51,063 bases of DNA from Campylobacterales bacterium. Lineage in GTDB: Bacteria; Campylobacterota; Campylobacteria; Campylobacterales; Sulfurimonadaceae. Shown here piece after piece: positions 43,001 through 51,014 of this stretch (within the stretch, counting starts at the first letter, position 1; every line of letters begins with the position of its first letter). The stretch spans positions 1 through 51,063 of the forward strand of contig JACXUG010000002.1 in the NCBI GenBank assembly GCA_014764065.1, given 5' to 3'. The position numbers and the translations under genes are program-made. The notes below the pieces were generated by a model. The model had not been told where the DNA came from. It saw only the letters and a program-made list of their open reading frames with translations, and made no database searches.

Positions 43001-44443
43001 CTAGATAAAGTTCGGGGCGTCGTTGGCGAAGTAGATGATGTCGCCGGGGCGGGTCTTCTCAGCCAATACGGAGGTCAGGGTACTCTTCTCTTCGAGGTAG
43101 ATGGCATCCGGAACGCTCAGCTCGGCTCTGAACTGCGCCGCGTTGAGCTTCCCGGTCACGATGACGAGGTCGAACACCCCATTGATCGCTTCGATCAGTT
43201 CGCGGTTGAGGGCTTCCGTGCTCTCCACGAGTCCCGGGGTGACGATCACCTTGCGCCCCGGGTGCAAAGCACAGAGGCGGATCCCCTCTTTCATTCCGTC
43301 GATGTTGCCGTTATAGCCGTCGTCGAGGATGATCTTGCCGCCGGCATCGATGCGCTGCAGACGGTGCTCGACCGGTTTCAGGGCTTCCACGCCCTTGATG
43401 ATGGCATCATCCTGCATCCCCATCGCCCGTCCGATCAGTACGGCAGCCTCGATATTGACGGCGTTGAAGCCTCCGAGCACCGGGGCGTGCAGGTGCAGAT
43501 GCGCCCCGCCGAGGGCGAGGTCGAAGGCCGTCCCTTCCAGGTCGGCGGCGATGCTTTTGATCTCCGTCCCGAAGAAACGGACTTTCTCATGCGGTTCTTC
43601 GGTCACTTCATAGTGGACGAACGCCGCTTTCAGGCGCGGCGACTGGATCAGTTCTAGCTTGGTCCGTACGATCGTCTCGAGGTCGCCGAAATACTCCAGG
43701 TGCTGCGGACCGACCTTGCCGACAACGGCATAGTGCGGTGCGACCAGCTGGGCGATCTCGAGAATGTCACCGGGACGGCGCGCGCCCGCCTCGCAGACGT
43801 AGACCCGGGCCGTCTCGGGAAGGGCTTCATTGATATCTTTGATGATGCCACCGAGGGTATTGACGCTGCGCGGCGTCATGTAAACCTCGAACTGCGTCCC
43901 CAGCAGCTGGGCGATGAAGTTCTTTATGCTTGTTTTGCCGTAGCTCCCCGTCACGGCAACGACCGTCAGGTTTTCCAGACGGGCCAGTTTGCGCTGCGCC
44001 TCCCGCTTATAGGCATGGAAGAGGAGCTTCTCAATGCCCGTCGACAGCAGCCACGCCAGCAGAAGCGGGAGGAAAAGGGGCAGCGTGCCGCAGCTCTTGA
44101 GGAGGCAGAGGAAATCGCCGAACAGCGCCAGCGCGCCGAGCAGGATGAGGAAACGTTTGACCCGCCAGGTCAGGACCAGCTTCTTGTCCAGGCGCACGTA
44201 CCACCCGATAAAGGCCCCCAGATAGAGGAGGAAAAAGAGCGGGAAAACTCCGCCTAGGATGAAATAGGCGAGAAAAGGGGTGACGAAGTAAAAAAGGTGC
44301 CAGCTGCGCTTGTGGTGGTTGAGGACGACGCGCTCGAGCCTGTAGCTGTACCACTGCAGGTTGAGGATGAGATACCACCCCAGCGTCAGCACCAGCGCGA
44401 GGTTGGTTACGACCGCCAGTGTCTGCATCAGTGCCGGGGTCAC
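43001..44443 (-). CDS. murF: UDP-N-acetylmuramoyl-tripeptide-D-Ala-D-Ala ligase with N-terminal membrane domain
   Basis: MurF adds D-Ala-D-Ala to UDP-MurNAc-tripeptide, the last cytoplasmic step of the stem peptide. The 480-residue product has the P-loop VTGSYGKTS at 164-172, VGPQHLEYFGDLE, VNIEAAVLIGRAMG and DDGYNGNIDGM. Its first 150 residues are hydrophobic, with about four membrane segments (6-30, 48-82, 97-113, 118-136) in place of the usual soluble N-terminal UDP-binding domain. This is the Campylobacterota-style MurF. It overlaps the hydrolase gene by four bases and continues the ruvA-ddl run. Confidence 0.9.
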   Translation of the reverse strand: MTPALMQTLAVVTNLALVLTLGWYLILNLQWYSYRLERVVLNHHKRSWHLFYFVTPFLAYFILGGVFPLFFLLYLGAFIGWYVRLDKKLVLTWRVKRFLILLGALALFGDFLCLLKSCGTLPLFLPLLLAWLLSTGIEKLLFHAYKREAQRKLARLENLTVVAVTGSYGKTSIKNFIAQLLGTQFEVYMTPRSVNTLGGIIKDINEALPETARVYVCEAGARRPGDILEIAQLVAPHYAVVGKVGPQHLEYFGDLETIVRTKLELIQSPRLKAAFVHYEVTEEPHEKVRFFGTEIKSIAADLEGTAFDLALGGAHLHLHAPVLGGFNAVNIEAAVLIGRAMGMQDDAIIKGVEALKPVEHRLQRIDAGGKIILDDGYNGNIDGMKEGIRLCALHPGRKVIVTPGLVESTEALNRELIEAINGVFDLVIVTGKLNAAQFRAELSVPDAIYLEEKSTLTSVLAEKTRPGDIIYFANDAPNFI

Positions 44444-45174
44444 TTCACGCTCCGCGTAATCTCGGCGGCAATCTCGGCCGCCACCGCGTCAGGCTGCTTG
44501 AGAAAGAAGTAGTGGTCCCCCTCCATCGCGACAAGCCGGCTGTCGGCGATCAGGCTGTTGATCTTCTCCGCGCTTTTCATCGGCGTCGCCGTATCGTCAC
44601 GACCCCAGCACAACAGCGCCCGCCCGCCGAAGGTGCGGAAGGTACCGGAGAAATCTTCGTTGACGACGCGTTTGAACGTCTCGTACATCACCTTATTGAG
44701 GCTTTTGGCGTCCTCGGCGACAAAGCGCGATCGCAGTTTGGCCAGCCCTATGGTCTTAAGCAGTTTGAACGCGGCGATCTTCACCCTGACTTTCAGCGGT
44801 TTCGGCCAGACGATCCCCGCGGAGGAGAGCAGTACCAGCAGCCGGGGTCGCAGCAGGGTCGCGACCTTCCCGCCGAAGGAGTGCCCGATGATCACCTCTT
44901 TGTCGTTGGCGTTGATCTGCGCCAGGAAAAGCTCCATGATGTCGGCATAGTTCTCACTGTCCAGCGCGATCGGTGCAGTCGAGTTGCCGAAGCCCGGCAG
45001 GTCGATGTAGACGTGGCGGAAGATGTCGAGCGTTTGGCCGAACGCCTGCTTCATTAGCTCTTTGTTCGATCCCCACCCGTGCAGGAAGACGATCGTGTGC
45101 TTCGCCCCCGGGTTGATGATCTCGTAACTGATCGAGAAGGTGTGCTGTGCGTATTGGAGGGTCTTAAGGGCCAC
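44440..45174 (-). CDS. Alpha/beta hydrolase
   Basis: The 244-residue soluble protein has the fold landmarks VFLHGWGSN (oxyanion hole), the nucleophile elbow GHSFGG with Ser99, a probable acid in WGRDDTATP, and the catalytic His in EGDHYFF. The substrate is unknown; esters, thioesters or lactones are typical. It sits between ddl and murF. The GTG start overlaps the ddl stop by one base (TAGTG) and the stop overlaps murF by four, so coupling to cell-wall precursor synthesis is strong; whether it acts on a wall intermediate is inference. Confidence 0.86.
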   Translation of the reverse strand: MALKTLQYAQHTFSISYEIINPGAKHTIVFLHGWGSNKELMKQAFGQTLDIFRHVYIDLPGFGNSTAPIALDSENYADIMELFLAQINANDKEVIIGHSFGGKVATLLRPRLLVLLSSAGIVWPKPLKVRVKIAAFKLLKTIGLAKLRSRFVAEDAKSLNKVMYETFKRVVNEDFSGTFRTFGGRALLCWGRDDTATPMKSAEKINSLIADSRLVAMEGDHYFFLKQPDAVAAEIAAEITRSVK

Positions 45175-46211
45175 TATTTTCCTTTGGCTGCATTGATGGA
45201 GTGGATGTATTTGTAATCGACCTGCGGACGGCGCGTACGCGGCAGGTGTGCGAGCAGGTCATTGATGGCTGCGGGGAAATCCGCGAAAAGGTAGTTCGCC
45301 ATCGAGCCCGGGATGGGGTTGATCTCGTTGAGGTAGACCTCGCCGTCGATGACGAAGAAATCGCAGCGGATCAGGGCCCCCTCGAAGAGCCCATCGTAGA
45401 TGGAGGCGAATGCCATTTTGAGCTTCACCGCCAGCACGTCGTCGATCGCGGCGCTGCCGACCTCACCGCTGCGGGCGAAGTCGAGGTATTTTTTGTCGAA
45501 ATCGAGGAACTCGTTCTTCTGCGGCTCTTCGATGATGGAGTAGACAATCCCCTCTGCACCGCGGTAGCCGGCCAGGTTGTACTCTTTGACCCCATTGATA
45601 AAAGGCTCGACAATAACGCTGTCGTCGAACTCGAAAGCGACGTCGAGGGCATAATCGAGTTCCGCTGCGCTCTTGACGACGCTGACCCCGATGGAGCTCC
45701 CCAGACGCGAAGGCTTGATGATGCAGGGCATCGGCGTGGCCACCTTGCGTGCCCCCGCCGTATGCAGCTCCTCGTACGCCACCGTCTTGACGCCGCGGGC
45801 CGCGGCGAACCACTTGGTCATGCGCTTGTCGAAACTGAGCACCGATGCATCGGTGCGCGGACCGATGAAGGGAATGTCGAAGAACGACAGCAGCGACGCG
45901 ACCGTCCCGTCCTCGCCGTCGGCGCCGTGGATCAGGTTCAGCACCGGCATCGCATACGCGGTGGAACCCAGGCGCCGCTTCTGGACGAACGCCCCTTTGG
46001 TCAGGGTCAGCACCGGGGCCTTTTTATAGTCGCCGGAGGCAAAATACTTCGCCTTCATGTTGCCGCGGTCGATCAGGTAGAAGGTGTGGTCCTGGTCGCA
46101 GAACACGAACGTCAGCTCATAGCTGGAAAGTTTCTCCATCACGGTGATGGCGCTGACGATGCTAATCTCGTGCTCGTAACTCGCGCCGCCGAATATCATC
46201 GCTAATTTCAA
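45174..46211 (-). CDS. ddl: D-alanine-D-alanine ligase
   Basis: Ddl makes the D-Ala-D-Ala dipeptide used by MurF. The 345-residue product starts KLAMIFGGASYEHEISIVSA, has the ATP-grasp core with PCIIKPSRLGSSIGVSVV, and ends with the catalytic metal site FFVIDGEVYLNEINPIPG. The start is TTG at 46211, with AAGGA five bases upstream and eight bases after the ruvA stop; an upstream ATG in the same frame would read into ruvA and adds a basic, unconserved 24 residues. Next to murF, so both substrate and user of the dipeptide are coupled. Confidence 0.95.
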   Translation of the reverse strand: MKLAMIFGGASYEHEISIVSAITVMEKLSSYELTFVFCDQDHTFYLIDRGNMKAKYFASGDYKKAPVLTLTKGAFVQKRRLGSTAYAMPVLNLIHGADGEDGTVASLLSFFDIPFIGPRTDASVLSFDKRMTKWFAAARGVKTVAYEELHTAGARKVATPMPCIIKPSRLGSSIGVSVVKSAAELDYALDVAFEFDDSVIVEPFINGVKEYNLAGYRGAEGIVYSIIEEPQKNEFLDFDKKYLDFARSGEVGSAAIDDVLAVKLKMAFASIYDGLFEGALIRCDFFVIDGEVYLNEINPIPGSMANYLFADFPAAINDLLAHLPRTRRPQVDYKYIHSINAAKGK

Positions 46212-46219
46212 GGTGATCC

Positions 46220-46783
46220 TTACAGTTTCTGAAGTAGTTTGAGCGCCTCTTTGACGAGGGCGGAGGTCTCGGTGCTTTCGCATTTGGCCAGGGCCCTGGC
46301 CACCTCCTCTTTCTTGAAGCCCAGGGACTCCAGGGCCTGTGCCGCTTCGCCGGAGGCGGCCGGGACAGCCGCATGTCCGGCGGTCAGTTCGATGTCGAAA
46401 CCGGCCAGCTCCACGAGGATCCGCCCCGCACTCTTGGGGCCGATGCCGGGCACGCGCTTTAGCTGGGTGATGTCGCCGGCTGCGATCACCTGTCCGAACT
46501 GCGCGGGCGTGAAGGTCGAGCAGATCGCCTGCGCAACCTTGGGGCCGACGCCGTTGATCTTGATGAGCCGTTCGAAAAGCACCTTTTCGCTCTTCTCGAA
46601 AAAACCGAACAGCAGCTGGGCGTCTTCGCGGATAATGTGGGAGGTGTGGAGTTTAACCCGGGGTTCGCGGATGGCGCCGTAGGTCTGAAGTGAAATAAAA
46701 ACCTCGTAGATCAGGCCCGAAACATTCAGATGCACCAGTGTTGGTTCTTTGTGTTCTACCGTGCCTTCAATCCCGACGATCAT
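46220..46783 (-). CDS. ruvA: Holliday junction branch-migration protein RuvA
   Basis: RuvA binds four-way junctions and loads the RuvB motor. The 187-residue product starts MIVGIEGTVEHKEPTLVH (OB fold), has two helix-hairpin-helix motifs (LIKINGVGPKVAQAI and LKRVPGIGPKSAGRI), and a flexible linker to the C-terminal RuvB-binding helices. The ATG at 46783 has AGGAG six bases upstream; an upstream TTG would add six residues. It heads the ruvA-ddl-hydrolase-murF run. Confidence 0.95.
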   Translation of the reverse strand: MIVGIEGTVEHKEPTLVHLNVSGLIYEVFISLQTYGAIREPRVKLHTSHIIREDAQLLFGFFEKSEKVLFERLIKINGVGPKVAQAICSTFTPAQFGQVIAAGDITQLKRVPGIGPKSAGRILVELAGFDIELTAGHAAVPAASGEAAQALESLGFKKEEVARALAKCESTETSALVKEALKLLQKL

Positions 46784-46871
46784 CCCCGCTCCTGCAGCCA
46801 ATTTGGTTCTTATTGTAATGCAAAGGGGGTTAAAGTTGTGTAAAAGCGCGCAAGGGATGCGCTGGGTCTGC

Positions 46872-46890
46872 GGGCGCCCCTGCGGCGCCC
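46872..46890. terminator. Seven-base stem-loop downstream of the cytochrome pseudogene
   Basis: GGGCGCC-CCTGC-GGCGCCC is a perfect stem, 21 bases past the end of the decayed cytochrome and upstream of ruvA on the minus strand. On the plus strand it is followed only by TTTG, and there is no T-run on the minus strand. Confidence 0.4.
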
Positions 46891-46910
46891 TTTGTCAGGC
46901 TGTGCTGCCG

Positions 46911-47647
46911 CTATTTCCCGCCGCGGCGTTTGAGCGGATAGGTTTCGTCGTTGTCGGAGGCATCCGATCCGGGAACTCGCTCTCGGAGGTCATACTGAGC
47001 ATGTTGCCGTTCTCGACGACATAGGGCGTTTTCAGGTTGTGGCAGGTCGTGCACATCTTCGAAGCACTGATGTGGTCGCTCTGGCGGATCGTGTAGTTGA
47101 GGTTGTTCATCATCGGCCCGGCAAAGACGTCGCCGTACTGCCCGTAGATGCTGCGGCTGTCGTCGACCTCGTAACCGCTGACATGCCGGCAAGCGTTCCA
47201 AGGCTGCCGCTATCTTTGACCTGGTGGCAGAGCGTACAGCTCACCCCCGTTCAGGGCCTCGTCATGGTGCGCATTGCTGGGGTTCAGGAAGCCGTTACCG
47301 AAGATCGCGACGTCGTCGCCGGAGCTGTGCGCCTCGACGTTCGTCATCGGGGTGCGGCAGCGCGTACATTTATCGTTGATCACCTCCTCGAGATGCGGGT
47401 TGCGGTTGATCTCGCTGCGTACTTTCGCCCGCCACATTGGGTCTTTGGAAGAGTTGGCCATCATCGTGGAGGAGCACGCCGTCTCGATCGACATATCGTT
47501 TCCGTAACTGTCCGTCATGCCGTTATGGCAGCGTATACAGTTGCCCGAACCCATAAAGTGATAGGACGTAAAATAGGTATCTTCAGCCTCTGCAAGGGTG
47601 ACCAGCAGCCCCAGCAAAAGAAGGCTCTTTCTTAAAATAATATTCAC
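46911..47647 (-). pseudogene. Frameshifted periplasmic multihaem cytochrome c
   Basis: The frame from GTG 47647 encodes a signal peptide (about 1-20), a first haem site CIRCH (37-41) and a degenerate second site CTRCR. It is then disrupted at a five-base C/G run (47244-47248). The next frame gives GVSCTLCHQVKD (third haem site), and another shift near 47180-47200 leads to DSRSIYGQYGDVFAGPMM and SKMCTTCHNLK (fourth site). The tail is also scrambled. An intact ancestor would have been a tetrahaem-type periplasmic cytochrome of about 245 residues. Sequencing error in runs is an alternative for the first shift, but the lost His in CTRCR argues for decay. Confidence 0.75.
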
Positions 47648-47663
47648 TAATATATACTAATAT
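47646..47663. repeat. Ten-base-spaced direct repeat at the cytochrome start
   Basis: ACTAATAT occurs twice, starting at 47646 and 47656, one helical turn apart, at and just upstream of the GTG start of the cytochrome remnant. A regulator-binding role is possible; the region is AT-rich and chance is not excluded. Confidence 0.35.
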
Positions 47664-47775
47664 CAAAATATAAGCGAATATAAAGAAAAAAACGTTGATT
47701 CTGTGTTAATCCGTTTATTATGATATTTGTGTGATCCTTCCGCTCCTCTGGAGATATTTTTGGGTTCCACTGTGC

Positions 47776-47781
47776 TAGAAT
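47776..47781 (+). promoter_or_regulatory. Probable -10 element (TAGAAT) for murJ-cysS
   Basis: TAGAAT lies 28 bases before a 17-codon open frame that starts at 47809 with a GAGGGAG ribosome site, and about 74 bases before murJ. Confidence 0.45.
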
Positions 47782-47854
47782 CCCTGTTTATAAGAGGGAG
47801 TTCCAGCCATGATGAACAGACGATACGCGCCTAAGACCTGCCGGGGGGAACGGG

Positions 47855-49261
47855 ATGTTTAAATCCATCTTCACCAACAGTTTCGGCATCCTCTTTTCGC
47901 GCATCCTCGGCTTTGCCCGAGACCTGCTCACCGCGTCGGTACTGGGCGCGAACATCTACAGCGACATCTTCTTTATCGCCTTCAAACTCCCCAACCTTTT
48001 CCGGCGCATCTTTGCGGAGGGGGCCTTCACGCAGTCCTTCCTCCCCGCCTTTACCCGTTCGAAGCACAAGGGGGTCTTTTCGGTCCACGTCTTCCTTGTC
48101 TTCCTGGGCATCATTTTGCTGATGACCCTCGCGGTCAACCTCTTCCCCGCCCTCGCGGCCAAGGTGATCGCCCTGGGGTTCGACGCACAGACGGTGCAGA
48201 TGGCCGCCCCCTTCGTCGCCATCAACTTCTTCTACCTGCCGCTCATCTTTGCCGTCACCTTTCTGAGCACCTTCTTGCAGTACAAAAACCACTTTGCCAC
48301 CACGGCCTTTGCGACGGGGCTGCTCAATATTGTACTCATCATCGCCCTCCTGCTCGCCCGCGACGGCAGCAATGAGACCGTGGTGTTCTATCTCAGCTAC
48401 GGGGTCGTTCTCGGCGGCTTTGCCCAGCTCTTTGTCCATCTGCTGGCCATCCGCGGCCTGAACCTCCACCGCCTCCTCAGCGGCGGCATCCGCTACTACG
48501 GCCGCAAAGCCGCCAGGATCAGGGAGGAGACCCGCCGTTTCACCCGGGAGTTCTTCCCTGCAGTCTGGGGAAATTCGACGGCGCAGATTGCCGCTTTTCT
48601 GGACACCTGGCTCGCCAGTTTCCTCAGCGCCGGGGTCATCAGCTACCTCTACTACGCCAACCGCGTCTTCCAGCTGCCGCTGGCACTCTTTGCCATCGCC
48701 ACCTCGATCGCCCTCTTCCCCAGGATCTCCCGCCACCTCAAGCACGACAACGAAGTGCAGGCGCACGCAATGCTTGCCAAGGCGTTCTGGTTCCTGCTCT
48801 ACCTGCTCAGCTTTTCGGCGGTCGGCGGGATCGTCCTGGCCGCGGAGATCACGCAGCTGCTCTTCGAACGCGGGGCGTTCACGGCCGACAACACGGCTGC
48901 CACGGCCCTGATCCTGCAGATGTACCTCATCGGCCTCATCCCCTTCGGGCTGGGCAAGCTCTTTTCCCTCTGGCTTTACGCCCAGTGCCGGCAGGGTGAA
49001 GCGGCGAAGATCGCGACCTGGAGCCTGGGGACGAACGTGCTGCTCTCCCTGGCGCTTATCGCCCCCCTCGGCGGCGCGGGGCTGGCCCTGGCCTCGTCGC
49101 TCGGCGGCACCGTCGCCCTCGCTGCAACGCTGCGGGCCGTGGGACGGGCACACGTATCTGCTATAATTCGCCCGAAAAACGGGCTCCGGTGGCTGTTTGC
49201 CGTCACACTCTTCACCCTGGCCGTCCTCGCATTCAAGGAGCTGATGCATGCATATATTTGA
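47855..49261 (+). CDS. murJ: Lipid II flippase MurJ
   Basis: MurJ moves lipid II, the peptidoglycan building block, from the inner to the outer face of the cytoplasmic membrane. The 468-residue product has about 14 hydrophobic helices and the MurJ/MviN family hallmarks: RILGFARDLLTASVLGA at the start, FKLPNLFRRIFAEGAFTQSFLPAF in the second and third helices, LFERGAFTADNTA near the helix 9 region, and a small C-terminus. The ATG at 47855 has GGGGGGAA upstream. It overlaps cysS by 14 bases, so the two are coupled. Confidence 0.95.
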   Translation: MFKSIFTNSFGILFSRILGFARDLLTASVLGANIYSDIFFIAFKLPNLFRRIFAEGAFTQSFLPAFTRSKHKGVFSVHVFLVFLGIILLMTLAVNLFPALAAKVIALGFDAQTVQMAAPFVAINFFYLPLIFAVTFLSTFLQYKNHFATTAFATGLLNIVLIIALLLARDGSNETVVFYLSYGVVLGGFAQLFVHLLAIRGLNLHRLLSGGIRYYGRKAARIREETRRFTREFFPAVWGNSTAQIAAFLDTWLASFLSAGVISYLYYANRVFQLPLALFAIATSIALFPRISRHLKHDNEVQAHAMLAKAFWFLLYLLSFSAVGGIVLAAEITQLLFERGAFTADNTAATALILQMYLIGLIPFGLGKLFSLWLYAQCRQGEAAKIATWSLGTNVLLSLALIAPLGGAGLALASSLGGTVALAATLRAVGRAHVSAIIRPKNGLRWLFAVTLFTLAVLAFKELMHAYI

Positions 49262-50648
49262 CAGTGTCACCAAGACCAAACGCCGCTTCGAGCCGCTGAT
49301 CCCGGGCAAAGTATCGCTTTATGTCTGCGGACCGACCGTCTACGACGACGCCCACCTGGGCCACGCCAAGAGCGCCCTCGTCTTCGACCTGCTGCGCCGC
49401 GTGCTTGAAGCCGAAGGCTACGACGTCACCTATGCCCGCAACATCACCGACATCGACGACAAGATCATCAACAAGTCCCGCGAAGCGGGCATCTCCATCA
49501 CGGAACTGACCGACACCTATACCGAGGCCTACCACCGCGATATGAGCGCGCTGGGGGTACGGCGCCCCACCCTGGAACCCAAGGCGACCGAATCCCTCGA
49601 GGCGATGTTCGACCTCATCCAAAAACTGCTCAACACCGGCCACGCCTACCAGACGAGCAACGGCGACGTCTATTTTGATACGGGGAGCGACAACGGCTAT
49701 CTCAGCATCTCCAACCGCCGCCAGGACGAGACCGATACCCAACAGCGCGTCGAGAGCTTCGATGAGAAACGTCATCCGGCGGATTTCGCGCTGTGGAAAG
49801 GGGTACAGGACGATGACGTCGCCTTCGATTCGCCTTTTGGCAAGGGGCGCCCTGGGTGGCACACGGAGTGCTCGGCGATGATCGAAAAACACCTCAGCAC
49901 CCACACGGAATACGCCATTGACATCCACGGCGGCGGAGCCGACCTGCTCTTCCCCCACCACGAAAACGAGGCGGCACAGACCCGCTGCGCCACGGGACAC
50001 GAACTGGCACGCTACTGGATGCACAACGGTTTTGTCACAATCGACGGGGAAAAGATGAGCAAAAGCCTCGGCAACAGCTTCTTTATCAAGGATGCGCTGA
50101 AGGCTTACAGCGGCGAAGTGCTCCGCTTCTTCCTGCTCGGCACCCACTACCGCAGCGACTTCAATTTCAACGAAGAGGACCTGCTGGCCGCAAAAAAACG
50201 GCTCGACCGTCTCTACCGCCTGAAAAAACGCCTCTTCGGTATGAAAGCGGTCGAGGAGAGGACCCCGTTCCAGGCGGCACTGCTCGAAGCGCTGGGGGAT
50301 GACCTCAACATCTCAAAAGCCCTGGCGCTGCTCGATGAGATGATAGCCGCGGCCAACGAGGGGCTTGACGCCGATCCGAAGGACAAAGACTTCAAACGCA
50401 AAGTGCTGGCCGACCTCGCCTATGTCGAATCGCTTCTCGGTTACGGGACGATGAACCCTTATGCGTACTTCCAGCACGGGATTGACGAGGGGACGAAAGC
50501 AAAAATCGAGGGGCTGATCGCGGCACGACACGAAGCCAAGCAGGCGAAGGATTTTGAACGTTCTGATGCGCTACGCAGCGAGATCACTGCCCTGGGGGTT
50601 CAGCTGATGGACACCCCGCAGGGGACCTTCTGGGAAAAAACGGAATAA
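49248..50648 (+). CDS. cysS: Cysteine-tRNA ligase
   Basis: CysRS charges tRNA(Cys) with cysteine. The 466-residue class I synthetase has the HxGH motif (AHLGHAKSA), the KMSKS loop (GEKMSKSLGN), and zinc ligands including Cys near CGPTVYDD, the WHTECSAM cysteine, and the HHENEAAQ histidine and glutamate. The DALR-like helical C-terminal domain is present. Length is standard. The start at 49248 lies in the murJ end, 14 bases before the murJ stop. Confidence 0.97.
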   Translation: MHIFDSVTKTKRRFEPLIPGKVSLYVCGPTVYDDAHLGHAKSALVFDLLRRVLEAEGYDVTYARNITDIDDKIINKSREAGISITELTDTYTEAYHRDMSALGVRRPTLEPKATESLEAMFDLIQKLLNTGHAYQTSNGDVYFDTGSDNGYLSISNRRQDETDTQQRVESFDEKRHPADFALWKGVQDDDVAFDSPFGKGRPGWHTECSAMIEKHLSTHTEYAIDIHGGGADLLFPHHENEAAQTRCATGHELARYWMHNGFVTIDGEKMSKSLGNSFFIKDALKAYSGEVLRFFLLGTHYRSDFNFNEEDLLAAKKRLDRLYRLKKRLFGMKAVEERTPFQAALLEALGDDLNISKALALLDEMIAAANEGLDADPKDKDFKRKVLADLAYVESLLGYGTMNPYAYFQHGIDEGTKAKIEGLIAARHEAKQAKDFERSDALRSEITALGVQLMDTPQGTFWEKTE

Positions 50649-50667
50649 CGGCCCGACACGGCGGCGC

Positions 50668-50993
50668 TTACCCCCGTAGCAGTTTCAGACGCCCCTCGGC
50701 CGCTTCGAGCTTGTAGATGATCTTACGCGTCATCTCTTTGAGGTCGTTGCTGTAATTCACCACCCTCTCCTGGTCCAGTTCGGTCAGTTTCGGCTGGCTG
50801 CTAAAGCTTCGAACCAGCCCCTTCTCCTTCTGGTAGAGTTCATAAATCTTGTACTACTCCTCATGCCACTGTTTATGCAGCTCCTCGATCTCTTCGATGA
50901 GTGAAGCGCCCACCAGTTTTTTCAGCCCCTCTTCATCTTCGCGCAGCGGGTAGCGTAAAATAACTTCTGTAAATTCCGAATCGACTATGATGA
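50668..50993 (-). pseudogene. Small helical-protein gene with internal stop, unknown family
   Basis: One minus-strand frame reads EFTEVILRYPLREDEEGLKK, EEIEELHKQWHEE, then a TAG at 50854-50856, then YKIYELYQKEKG, and runs to a proper stop (TAA, 50668-50670). The product would be a charged, helical, roughly 105-residue protein, possibly coiled coil. No convincing start codon with a ribosome site is seen at the 5' end. I do not recognise the family. Codon-level composition matches the neighbours, which supports a former gene. Confidence is limited by the lack of known homologues. Confidence 0.45.
50986..50991 (+). promoter_or_regulatory. Possible -10 element (TATGAT) before the window-edge gene
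   Basis: TATGAT lies 23 bases before the ATG at 51015, and AAAAAGGAATC lies between them as ribosome site. It overlaps the 5' end of the broken minus-strand frame. Confidence 0.4.
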
Positions 50994-51014
50994 GAAGAAA
51001 AAGGAATCATAGTG

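Noticed and set aside
47831-49309. Minus-strand open frame of 492 codons
   Set aside because: Antisense to murJ and the cysS start; acidic, repetitive shadow text.
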